Source: G963664935 sp963664935
Lineage (GTDB): Bacteria > Pseudomonadota > Gammaproteobacteria > Methylococcales > G963664935
Assembly (NCBI GenBank): GCA_963664935.2
Contig: CAXXSE010000007.1
Location: forward strand, 1,116,001 to 1,180,000
DNA length: 64,000 bases
Direction: 5' to 3'
A program made the position numbers and the translations under genes. Shown in pieces: positions 52,978-61,607 of the stretch (positions within the stretch are counted from its first letter, which is position 1; each line of letters starts with the position of its first letter). The notes below the pieces were generated by a model. The model had not been told where the DNA came from. It searched no databases and saw nothing but the letters and a program-made list of their open reading frames with translations.

Positions 52978-54867
52978 CTATTGCCCCTTTGCCGACGCTA
53001 ATGACTTAACGTACACAACGTTTCCATTTTCATTAACAGCACTCGAATATTCCGGAACCAATCGAATTAATAGCTCAAACAAACGTTTCTCATCGTAACT
53101 TGAACACGCGCGTTGAATTTCTTCAATATTTCGTTTTATCAACGAGGGCCGAAAACCCCTTGACCGAGCCAATAATAGTTTATTGTGCTCTGTGGGCCGT
53201 AGTTTTTCTTGCTCGTGAAATAACTCCTCATACAATTTTTCGCCCGGGCGCAAACCGGTATAGGTGATTTCTATTTCTTCACCCAACCGCTTGCCGCTTA
53301 GTCTGATCATCTGTTCCGCCAAATAACTGATTTTTATTGGTTCACCCATTTCGAGCACAAACACTTCGCCCCCATTTCCCACAGCGGCTGACTGCAAAAT
53401 CAGCTGGCAAGCTTCGGGAATAGTCATAAAGTACCGGGTAATTTCGGGATGGGTAACAGTAACCGTCCCGCCAGATCTTATCTGCTCTCTGAATAAAGGA
53501 ACTACACTGCCCGCTGAATCCAAGACGTTGCCAAACCGAACGACAATGAAACTAGTATCCGAATCGCCTTGCAAGCTGTGACACACTAATTCCGCCGCTC
53601 TTTTTGTCGTACCCATGATACTGGTCGGGTTAACGGCTTTGTCGGTTGAGATTAAAACAAATTCATCCACGTTGTATTTCATCGCTGATTGGGCCACGTT
53701 GTATGTTCCCAAAATATTATTTCTTACCGCCTCGCAAACTTGGTATTCCAATAAGGGAACATGCTTATAGGCGGCCGCATGGAAAATCGCACTGGGTTTA
53801 TAGTGTCCGACGGCATGGTCCACTGAATTGCTGTCCGTTACATCGCCCAGAATAGCTTGGACGTCAACTTTAGGAAAATGATGCGATAAATTTGACTTGA
53901 TCTGATAGAGATTAAACTCACTTTTTTCAAATATTATCAAAGATACAACAGGCAACTTTGCAAGTTGTTTACACAGTTCCGATCCTATTGAACCACCCCC
54001 TCCCGTGACCATAACCGTTGATACCTCAAGCTTTCTTCTGATGTCTTTCCAGTCTAAGCGGACGGGATCACGTCCCAAAAGATCTTCAATTGAAACGTTA
54101 CGAAGTTCCTCTCCGCTTACACGGCCACTCGAAATATCCCTAATCGCTGGGAGAGTCAAACAAGACACCCCAGCATCGTCGCAAATTCCAACAATACGGC
54201 GCATGTCAACATCAATAGCGGAGGGAATGGCGATCAATACTACTTCGACGTTTAGTTCTTTCACCAGTTTCGGTAGTCTCCGGCATGAACCCATCACGCG
54301 TAAACCATGTATCTCGCGTCTTTTTTTCCTTTTATCGTCATCGACAAATCCCACCGGATAATATGACGAATCAGACTCACGCATAAGATCTCGAACAAGC
54401 ATCTCGCCCGCCATCCCCGCCCCAACAATGATTGCGCGTTTACCTGGCAAACGCTCTCGCCAATTATCCTTTAAATATCTGTATAAAAATCGTGGCCCAC
54501 AAAGCAATAAAAGCAACAATGCCGCATAAAGCGGCATTACCGAGCGGGGAACACTCACCAATCTATCCCGGAAAAAAAGTAGGATCGAGATGACCAATAC
54601 ACCGCAAGCAATAGCTTTGGAAATCCGAAGAAAATCAGGCATTGAGGCGAATCGCCAAACCCCACGATAGAGTCCGAATATACGAAACACAACCGCCTGA
54701 ACAAAGACGACAATCCACAGAGCACTCAACGCAGCAGTCAATGCATAATCTGGAATATCTCCAAGATTAAACCGCAACCAATAGGCCCCGACCCAGGCAA
54801 CCGGGATCATCAACAGATCGTGTACGAATATGACTTTTGAAGATTGGAGTTTTTCGATTAATTTCAT
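52978..54867 (-). CDS. wbpM: WbpM/CapD-type nucleotide-sugar 4,6-dehydratase
   Basis: A 629-residue membrane protein: four N-terminal helices (residues about 1-110), a nucleotide-binding domain of the CoA-binding type (IIVGAGMAGEMLVRDLM) and the catalytic SDR domain with TGGGGSIGSELC and STDKAVNPTSIMGTTKRAAE, in which Met stands where most SDRs have Tyr, as known for WbpM. It makes UDP-4-keto-6-deoxy-GlcNAc, the entry to FucNAc and QuiNAc sugars. It is the last gene of the operon and stops with TAG. Symbol by homology to Pseudomonas aeruginosa. Confidence 0.88.
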   Translation of the reverse strand: MKLIEKLQSSKVIFVHDLLMIPVAWVGAYWLRFNLGDIPDYALTAALSALWIVVFVQAVVFRIFGLYRGVWRFASMPDFLRISKAIACGVLVISILLFFRDRLVSVPRSVMPLYAALLLLLLCGPRFLYRYLKDNWRERLPGKRAIIVGAGMAGEMLVRDLMRESDSSYYPVGFVDDDKRKKRREIHGLRVMGSCRRLPKLVKELNVEVVLIAIPSAIDVDMRRIVGICDDAGVSCLTLPAIRDISSGRVSGEELRNVSIEDLLGRDPVRLDWKDIRRKLEVSTVMVTGGGGSIGSELCKQLAKLPVVSLIIFEKSEFNLYQIKSNLSHHFPKVDVQAILGDVTDSNSVDHAVGHYKPSAIFHAAAYKHVPLLEYQVCEAVRNNILGTYNVAQSAMKYNVDEFVLISTDKAVNPTSIMGTTKRAAELVCHSLQGDSDTSFIVVRFGNVLDSAGSVVPLFREQIRSGGTVTVTHPEITRYFMTIPEACQLILQSAAVGNGGEVFVLEMGEPIKISYLAEQMIRLSGKRLGEEIEITYTGLRPGEKLYEELFHEQEKLRPTEHNKLLLARSRGFRPSLIKRNIEEIQRACSSYDEKRLFELLIRLVPEYSSAVNENGNVVYVKSLASAKGQ

Positions 54868-54892
54868 TAATGATTGTGTGATGTTGAGCCTC

Positions 54893-55903
54893 TTAGGTGT
54901 CTGCTTTATTCAGCCGAAACACCAAACCCGCCAAGGGAGTATAGGAAACCATTAAACAGACCATGCCGGTATTAGGCCATAAACTTGCGATAGCGGCAAA
55001 TGGAAATAACCAAGCTACATTTATCAGCATTATTGATAGAGTCACTCTTTTGTGGCTTCCCAAAAGACGGCTGGCAATCTGGTACGCATGCATGCTATGA
55101 GGTTCATACCAACGTTCACCACGGATTATTCGCCTGATTAGCGTTAGCGTCGCATCCACCCAGAAAACACCGAATAAAATAAACCAACTCCAAAGGGATA
55201 AATCCCGCTCCAGTGGTTTTGATATAGCGAGGATACCTAACATTAAGCCAAGAAATCCGCTTCCTACGTCCCCCATAAATATCTTGGCGGGTGGCCAATT
55301 CCAAAATATAAACCCAAAACACGCCGCGGCTAAAGCGATCAGTATGAGTACGAATCCATGTGACCCTTCATTGAATTCGACAAGTATTCCGGCCGATAAT
55401 AAAATGAATATTGCTTCTAGCCCCGCTATCCCGTCTATCCCATCCATAAAATTAAAGAGATTGAGAAACCAAACTAAAAACAACACTCCAGCAAAGAAAC
55501 CCAACCATTCAATCCCCCCTGACACACCACTGACCGGTATTCTAGGGAATCCGTGGAGCCAGAACAAAGCCCATACCGCCGCCGCACAGTGAACAACAAT
55601 TCTATACCGGGCCGAAATATGTCTGTGATCATCCCAGAATCCTATAAATGCCACCAAAATTCCACTGCCAATCAGTGCAATGTATAAATCAAATCCGACT
55701 TGTCCATTAAAATACAGATAGACGAGCGCAAGATAGAAGCTAAGTACAATTGCCAACCCCCCACCGCGCGGGGTGGGGGCACTGTGTGAACTGCGATTAT
55801 TTGGGATATCGAGTATGCTGTGTTTGATGGCATAAAAACGGACAAGCCCTGTACAAAAAGCAGAGATTACAAGAACGGATAAGACAAACAAAAATGGATT
55901 CAT
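54893..55903 (-). CDS. wbpL: WbpL-like initiating glycosyltransferase (WecA family)
   Basis: A 336-residue polytopic enzyme that moves a sugar-1-phosphate from a UDP-sugar to undecaprenyl phosphate. It has the family motifs RSSHSAPTPRGGGLAI at the start, WDDHRHIS, NFMDGIDGIAGLEAI, FMGDVGSGFLGLMLG and RGERWYEPHSMHAYQ near the C-terminus. The Asp pairs that bind magnesium are present. It follows a WbpV-like reductase and precedes a WbpM-like gene, the exact order known from P. aeruginosa O-antigen clusters, which suggests it loads FucNAc or QuiNAc. Confidence 0.87.
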   Translation of the reverse strand: MNPFLFVLSVLVISAFCTGLVRFYAIKHSILDIPNNRSSHSAPTPRGGGLAIVLSFYLALVYLYFNGQVGFDLYIALIGSGILVAFIGFWDDHRHISARYRIVVHCAAAVWALFWLHGFPRIPVSGVSGGIEWLGFFAGVLFLVWFLNLFNFMDGIDGIAGLEAIFILLSAGILVEFNEGSHGFVLILIALAAACFGFIFWNWPPAKIFMGDVGSGFLGLMLGILAISKPLERDLSLWSWFILFGVFWVDATLTLIRRIIRGERWYEPHSMHAYQIASRLLGSHKRVTLSIMLINVAWLFPFAAIASLWPNTGMVCLMVSYTPLAGLVFRLNKADT

Positions 55904-55944
55904 GGGGCGTTATAACCGGCTATAACGGCAAATTGATAGCGCAA

Positions 55945-56928
55945 TTATTCGCCGGTAAGTCCCAGATCCAGGAAGCGGACGATTTCCGGAATTGCTGCCC
56001 TAAGATTCTGAACGGGACTATAATCTAGATCGCTTTGAATTTTTTCTGAAGAATACCACGCGGAGCCCACAAGTTTTTCCATTGCATCGGAATCAAACAG
56101 GAATCGCTTCCCGCGCGCCTTACCTATCATATCCCCGGTAACTGCCAATAATCGCACCAGAGCCAGTGGTACCGCAATTCCCGGTTCAGACTTACCGGTT
56201 GCTTTGCAAATCCAACTATAAATCTGCCGTGTGGAATAAGCCTCCCCGTCCGTAACAATATATGTTTGCCCCCTAGCTTCAGATTTTTCCGAGGCAAGAA
56301 TAGCTGCTTGGACAACATCGTTCACATGAACCATGGAGCGTTTGTTGCCAACTTCCGGAAGTGGCGGAAAAATACCTTTATCCACCGCCATGATCATGCG
56401 TGGCAAATTCCCCTTCCGTGTCGGTCCATAGATCATAACAGGACGAATCACTACCGGATGCTGCACATAGCCACCGCCTAAAACCAGTTTTTCCGCTTCT
56501 AATTTTGATTGACCATAAATCGTGTCGGGAGCAGTACAACACGACTCATCCTGCAGCTGACCGTTTCCCTCACCGGCTGCCTTAACACTACTAAAATAAA
56601 CGAATCGCTTAACGCCTGCTTTTTGGGCGGCTTCCAACAGCTTCCTCGTCCCTTCGGTATTCACTTGCCGGTACTCGTCCTTTTTTTGTGTCAGCTCGGT
56701 CAATGCGTGGGATTTACCCGCCAAATGGAACACCGTGTCAATGTCTAAACACGGATTAACCCGCCACGATTCGGCGCTAATATCGGCTCTGATCGTATTA
56801 TCCCAAGGGTTGTTTCCGGAAACCGCGTTACGGACTAAAGCCCGCAACATAACGTCTGATTCCCGTAACCGACGGCATAATACTCCTCCGACGAATCCAG
56901 TAGCTCCTGTGACCAAATATTTTCGCAT
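55945..56928 (-). CDS. wbpV: WbpV-like nucleotide-sugar 4-reductase/epimerase
   Basis: An extended SDR enzyme of 327 residues: TGATGFVGGVLC at the N-terminus, YFSSVKAAGEG and the catalytic YGQSKLEAEKL. The TRKGNLPRMIMAVDKGIFPPL and SMVHVNDVVQAAIL segments match the WbpV/WbpK group that reduces the 4-keto-6-deoxy intermediate made by WbpM. It lies upstream of wbpL and wbpM in one operon. Which epimer is formed (D-QuiNAc or D-FucNAc) cannot be told from sequence. The start at 56928 is an ATG. Confidence 0.78.
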   Translation of the reverse strand: MRKYLVTGATGFVGGVLCRRLRESDVMLRALVRNAVSGNNPWDNTIRADISAESWRVNPCLDIDTVFHLAGKSHALTELTQKKDEYRQVNTEGTRKLLEAAQKAGVKRFVYFSSVKAAGEGNGQLQDESCCTAPDTIYGQSKLEAEKLVLGGGYVQHPVVIRPVMIYGPTRKGNLPRMIMAVDKGIFPPLPEVGNKRSMVHVNDVVQAAILASEKSEARGQTYIVTDGEAYSTRQIYSWICKATGKSEPGIAVPLALVRLLAVTGDMIGKARGKRFLFDSDAMEKLVGSAWYSSEKIQSDLDYSPVQNLRAAIPEIVRFLDLGLTGE

Positions 56929-56935
56929 CCTTATT

Positions 56936-56992
56936 GTAACTATTCAGATTGCCGTAGAAATGGCGGATTTCCGGAGTGAGTTAAATAGTGAC
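56936..56992 (-). repeat. Miniature inverted-repeat family 1, copy C with internal deletion
   Basis: The left end GTAACTATTCAGATTGCC joins directly to the right end GTAGAAATGGCGGATTTCCG then GAGTGAGTTAAATAGTGAC. The centre, about 64 bp, is missing. It lies between the start of the wbpV-like gene and the stop of the 2-epimerase gene, abutting that TAA. Confidence 0.75.
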
Positions 56993-58123
56993 TTATTGAT
57001 CGCGCCAAACCGTGCGCCTAACATAGCCGGTGTAACTCAAAATAATATTAAGTACTTTGCGAGAAACCGAACCTCCTTGATAATCCGGAACTGTCTCACT
57101 GGCGCGAGTTTGATTGGTAATCGCCGATACGGACTGGATGACATGGGATTTTTCCAAGCTACTCATGATGAGCACACCTGAATCCATACCTTCCGGACGT
57201 TCATGGGTATTGCGAAGGGTTACAGCCGGAAAACCCAATAACGCGGATTCTTCGGTAATCGTACCACTGTCGGAAAGCACGCAAAAAGCCCGTTGTTGCA
57301 ATTTAATGTAGTCCAGAAATCCCAAGGGCTTCATCATCTGGATTCGATTTCTATCAGGGGAGAAGCCCAACGATGCAAGGCGCATACGCGTCCTCGGGTG
57401 CACAGAGAAAATAACTGTCTTTTCAAATTGTTTTGAAATAGCATCAAGCGATTCCAAAAGGTTGTGAAGGTTTTCGAGTACATCCACGTTCTCTTCGCGG
57501 TGAATGCTGACTACGAAATAATCGTTCTCCTTCAAATCCAGGCGACGCACGACATCCGACGATTCAATCCCGGATTTATAATATTCCAACACTTCCGACA
57601 TGCAGGATCCCGTCTTGATCACAGTTTCTGAGCGCACCCCTTCTTGCAATAGATAACGTCGACCGTGTTCCGTTAGTGGCATATTGATATCACTGATATG
57701 ATCGAGGATCCGGCGGTTTATTTCCTCAGGCACCCGTTCATCGAAGCAACGGTTCCCAGCCTCCATGTGAAAAACAGGTATTTTATGCCGTTTCGCCGCG
57801 ATGCTTCCTAAGCAACTATTGGTATCGCCATATACCAAAAAGGCATCGGGTTTTTCGGCCAAAATAAGTCGCTCTGTTTTCACCAAGACATTAGCGATGG
57901 TTTCACAGGCTGTTTCTCCCGCGGCTTCCAAAAAATGATCGGGTTTACGAATTTCCAAATCGCGAAAAAAAACTTCATTCAACTCGTAATCGTAGTTCTG
58001 TCCGGAATGCACCAATACATGGTCTGTATGCATTTCAAGCTCTGCAATCACCCGGCTTAGTTTAATGATCTCCGGCCGTGTACCCACCAAAGTCATGACT
58101 TTCAAATTATTCATTCGTCCCAT
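56993..58123 (-). CDS. wecB: UDP-N-acetylglucosamine 2-epimerase (WecB/WbvD-like)
   Basis: A non-hydrolysing 2-epimerase of 376 residues with the family motifs GTRPEIIKLSRVI, HSGQNYDYELNEVFF, YGDTNSCLGSIAAKRH, VFHMEAGNRCFDERVPEEIN and SDSGTITEESALLGFP. In its operon position after a FnlA-like dehydratase and RmlD-like reductase it matches WbvD/FnlC, the third step toward an L-sugar, rather than a ManNAc-making WecB. Two ATG codons (58123 and 58114) are possible. It follows the readthrough end of the dehydratase gene by 3 bp. Confidence 0.85.
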   Translation of the reverse strand: MGRMNNLKVMTLVGTRPEIIKLSRVIAELEMHTDHVLVHSGQNYDYELNEVFFRDLEIRKPDHFLEAAGETACETIANVLVKTERLILAEKPDAFLVYGDTNSCLGSIAAKRHKIPVFHMEAGNRCFDERVPEEINRRILDHISDINMPLTEHGRRYLLQEGVRSETVIKTGSCMSEVLEYYKSGIESSDVVRRLDLKENDYFVVSIHREENVDVLENLHNLLESLDAISKQFEKTVIFSVHPRTRMRLASLGFSPDRNRIQMMKPLGFLDYIKLQQRAFCVLSDSGTITEESALLGFPAVTLRNTHERPEGMDSGVLIMSSLEKSHVIQSVSAITNQTRASETVPDYQGGSVSRKVLNIILSYTGYVRRTVWRDQ

Positions 58124-58126
58124 TTT

Positions 58127-59191
58127 TTAGGCCAGCAATTCTCCACCCTCAGCCAATTTTGCCATCCCGATAAGCAAATGATGACGTTCGAGTAGCTGTT
58201 TGGTCTTATCCAATGTCACGACACTGTCGAAAGAGCTAAATTCGGATTTTAATGCGGGCTCTCGGTTTTCATCCTATTGCAATTCCGGCAGCATAGAACG
58301 AATTGCATAATAGTCACCTCGTTTAACCGTGTGATGACATTCTTCTTCGGACACCATAATCTCGTGCAATTTTTCTCCCGGTCGAATGCCCGTGATGCGA
58401 ATGTCTATATCCCGATCACCAACCAAAACTTTTGCAAGATTCATTACCGTGGCAGCCGGAGCATTGGGCACATAGGTATCGCCTGGCTGGGCGCCAGAAA
58501 TTGCCGCAATAACCGTATCCACAGCCTGATTCAAGCTTAAAAGAAAACGGGTCATCTCCTGGACAGTCACCGTAACCGGCCCGCCATGTAAAATTTGGCT
58601 GTGAAATAATGGGATCACTGACCCACGCGACGCCAACACGTTTCCATAACGCACACAGATAAACCGGGATTTGGGATTGAGCACATTCGCCGAAGTAAAT
58701 ATCCGTTCCTGGATGGCCTTAGTCATCCCCATGACATTGACCGGTTTGCACGCTTTATCGGTACTAACCCCTACGATGGTTTCCGGTTGATACCCCTGTT
58801 CTCGAACAGCCCGAACGATATTCATTGCCCCTAAACAATTGGTCAATACCGCCTGATCAGGAAAATATTCGCAGGTTGGTACTTGTTTCAGCGCCGCTGC
58901 ATTAATGACAATATCCACACCTTTTAACGCGGAGCACACATCATGATAATCGCGAACATCGCCGATTCGAAATTCAAGAACCTGCTGAAAATTACGAAAT
59001 ATAACTTCATCGGTCGTCACCGTCCGATGCAGATAAGCCATACGCATTTCGTGTTGCTTGGCTTCGTCTCGGGATAATACAATCACTTTCTCCGGGTCGC
59101 CCAACTCGCCCGATAAAATTCTGCGTATCAACACCTTACCGAGTGATCCGGTACCACCAGTTACCAGAATTCGCTTGTCTTTAAAAATCAT
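58127..59191 (-). pseudogene. FnlA/WbvB-like UDP-GlcNAc 4,6-dehydratase with an in-frame TAG
   Basis: The first 305 residues show an SDR dehydratase/5-epimerase: GGTGSLGKVLIRR, DVVINAAALKQVPTCEYF-like sequence, and STDKACKPVNVMGMTKAIQE, where Met replaces the usual Tyr. TAG at 58276-58274 ends it after SMLPELQ, but the frame continues DENREPALKSEFSSFDSVVT and LDKTKQLLERHHLLIGMA to TAA at 58129-58127, which is the normal family C-terminus and puts the next gene 3 bp away. All catalytic residues are before the TAG, so a short protein might still work, with a damaged tail. Confidence 0.8.
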
Positions 59192-59194
59192 GAA

Positions 59195-60079
59195 TTATTT
59201 CCGAAGTCGTGTTTTATATTTATTACGTATTTGCTCAGCCAGCTTGATGAGCATACTATCCCACTCGGGAACAACATACCCAGTTTCAGTTCTAAATCTC
59301 GAACCGTCAAGGGCGCGATCGCAGACGAACGAGTCTTCCGGCACAACGTGGACATCTTTCAGTTCCAGAATTTCAACCAGCCGATTGAGCATTTCATATT
59401 TATTAATCGGCGCCGAGGCGATATGCCATACACCTGACAACTCCGGCCAATTCAGCAAAATATATTCTAAAGTGCGGGCAAACTCCATGGTAGTCAACCC
59501 TGTGTAAATCGCGCGCCGATATCCGTGTACTTCTCCCCGTTGCGCCAAAAACCACTCGATCAGGCTTTTCTTACGCCCTAATTCCAATCCGATAATAGAA
59601 GTTCTCATTGTCAGGCAATGGGTATCATGCAATTCACCCAACAATTTTGTTCTACCGTACAGGTCCATTGGATCAGGCGTATCATCTTCACCATAATCCC
59701 CTTTTCGTCCAGAGAATACACAATCCGTACTGCATTGAATTACCCTCACGCCCCGTTCCCGGCAGAGCTCCGCCAAGCGATGCGGTAATAACGCATTAAT
59801 TTCAATGCTCGGAATAGTCGACTTCGCGCCATCGGACTGTTTAATAACACCGATGGCGTTGATAACCACTTCAGGATGAAACGAATCCAGAACCCCGATT
59901 ACGGCCTTTTGACTACAAGCATCGATTCTTGAAAAGGTATTTTCTTCGCGAAACAACCCATATTGCGCATATTCCGTCAGATCACCACGTAAAGTAACCT
60001 TTACGACGTGTCTTTCCTGATAACTTTCTAGCAATTGGTGCCCGAGCATTCCATTGCCCCCTAGAATCAAGATTCGCAT
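59195..60079 (-). CDS. RmlD-like nucleotide-sugar reductase (WbvR-type)
   Basis: A 294-residue SDR reductase of the RmlD family: ILGGNGMLGHQLLESY at the N-terminus, VINAIGVIKQ, CSTDCVFSGRKGDYGE and the catalytic YGRTKLLGE. In the FnlA-RmlD-like-WecB-like gene set this is the 4-reductase that follows the dehydratase/epimerase; the RmlD-type (not the longer WbjC/CapF type with a cupin tail) fits UDP-L-QuiNAc formation. It lies 3 bp before the dehydratase gene, in one operon. Confidence 0.78.
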   Translation of the reverse strand: MRILILGGNGMLGHQLLESYQERHVVKVTLRGDLTEYAQYGLFREENTFSRIDACSQKAVIGVLDSFHPEVVINAIGVIKQSDGAKSTIPSIEINALLPHRLAELCRERGVRVIQCSTDCVFSGRKGDYGEDDTPDPMDLYGRTKLLGELHDTHCLTMRTSIIGLELGRKKSLIEWFLAQRGEVHGYRRAIYTGLTTMEFARTLEYILLNWPELSGVWHIASAPINKYEMLNRLVEILELKDVHVVPEDSFVCDRALDGSRFRTETGYVVPEWDSMLIKLAEQIRNKYKTRLRK

Positions 60080-60096
60080 GTCCTCTCCCGAATAAC

Positions 60097-61305
60097 TTAT
60101 TCCATCATATCTTCAAGCTGATCGAGTAATTTTTCTCTTTCGAAGTTTGCTTCAAAATATGCTCTTCCTTTGCGTCCCATTTCTTCCCTCTCCGCAGCAG
60201 AAAGCCCATACATTTTTAGAACCATAGCGACCAATCCATCAACATCTTCGGCTGGCCCGGCTAGCCCACCGCCCGATATCCTAACTGCTTCTGCAGCCTC
60301 ACCATCCAAGCAGGCTATCAATGGCCGAGAGCACGCCATATACGATTGTACTTTCGATGGAATGGTGAGGGAAAAAATTGGGTCTCGACGTAGCGTAACA
60401 AGCAATACATCAGCCAAGGCAAAATAACGTGGCATTGATTCCAGCGGGCGCCGCCCAAGAACATGAACGGTATTTTCGAGGGTGTATTTAGTGATTTCTC
60501 CTCGCAACCAAGTTTCCCGGCGGCCGTCGCCAAGAATCACCCAGTGGATATCTATCTTGTCTTTGAGTCTGTTAGCCGCCTCAACAACGGTCTCAAGCGA
60601 TTGCGCAGCCCCCAAATTACCAGCAAACACAATACGGAATCCAGGTGGCATTTCACGGCTTTCCAGCGTGTCGTTCTCCACCTCAACCGGCTGAAAAATA
60701 GTTTCGGCCCAATTTGGAAAATACCGAAGACGATCTGGGCAGGCGCCCACGGCAATGGCTGGTTCTGCAAAACCACGCGACTGTATTAGCACCCGATCAC
60801 ACCGCTTATAAATAAAGCTCACCATTTTACCGACCCAGCCTATCAGTAGTGGTGATCGAACCGCGCCGGTCGCGGAAAGACTTTCCGGCCAGAGATCCTG
60901 AACCCAAAAAACCATCGGGATATTTTTAAGCCATCTTAGCAAAACACCGGGAATACCCACGGTAAATGGGGAAGGTTCGTAGACAAATATAATGTCGTAT
61001 CGTTGTCGGCAGAAAAAGGGACCCAACAAACACGCCGAAAGAACAAATGATAGAAAATTGAGCGCCAGTTGCCATGACTTTCCCTGCCTGCGTACGAACA
61101 AGGGAACCCGAAACACCGCTACTCCTTCGTAGTCACTCGTGCCACAAGACGCCCAACTGTATCCTTCAAACAATTTCCCAGACGGATAATTCGGCAATCC
61201 TGTCAGGACGGAAACATCGTGACCACGAGACACCAAAGCAAGCGCAAGATCATTGACGCGAAACGATTCAGGCCAGAAATACTGGCTGACGATCAGGATT
61301 CTCAT
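60097..61305 (-). CDS. Glycosyltransferase family 4 (WbuB/WcaI-like)
   Basis: A 402-residue GT-B enzyme. The N-terminus MRILIVSQYFWPESFRVNDL and GLPNYPSGKLFEGYSW are typical of WbuB and WcaI. A membrane-touching segment (residues 95-125) is followed by WVQDLWPESLSATG, the donor-binding GNLGAAQSLETVVEA and PSKVQSYMACSRPLIA. WbuB transfers L-FucNAc, in keeping with the L-sugar pathway genes that follow. It is the first gene of the operon; the start ATG at 61305 has AGGAT-like sequence upstream. Confidence 0.82.
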   Translation of the reverse strand: MRILIVSQYFWPESFRVNDLALALVSRGHDVSVLTGLPNYPSGKLFEGYSWASCGTSDYEGVAVFRVPLFVRRQGKSWQLALNFLSFVLSACLLGPFFCRQRYDIIFVYEPSPFTVGIPGVLLRWLKNIPMVFWVQDLWPESLSATGAVRSPLLIGWVGKMVSFIYKRCDRVLIQSRGFAEPAIAVGACPDRLRYFPNWAETIFQPVEVENDTLESREMPPGFRIVFAGNLGAAQSLETVVEAANRLKDKIDIHWVILGDGRRETWLRGEITKYTLENTVHVLGRRPLESMPRYFALADVLLVTLRRDPIFSLTIPSKVQSYMACSRPLIACLDGEAAEAVRISGGGLAGPAEDVDGLVAMVLKMYGLSAAEREEMGRKGRAYFEANFEREKLLDQLEDMME

Positions 61306-61607
61306 CTAGGTCGTTTGTATTTTTCTTGGCCGAGACGAATCAACAATTCTTCTGAAATCAATTACAAGAAAAAACTACTAAATACAACGATGAGCGCATT
61401 CTCAACTTGAGTATACCACCCAGTCAAAACCACTGAAGCTTCCTGCTTATCCTACGCAAATTCCATAATCTATTCAATTTTCACTTGGATGAAAAGCGTT
61501 CGCCCAGCCATCCTCTAACCTTATTTTCGCGCAACCTATTAATCGATGATAATTTTTAATTATTCTGTATAATTGAGCCAAATAATAGTAACAAGGCTGC
61601 AAAAAAC
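61306..61607. other. Divergent intergenic region of the polysaccharide operon
   Basis: 302 bp between divergent genes, A/T-rich, with a TATAAT box at 61568-61573 before the NoeA-like gene, but without a clear -35 element. The promoter of the operon must also lie here; no strong match is seen. Confidence 0.4.
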
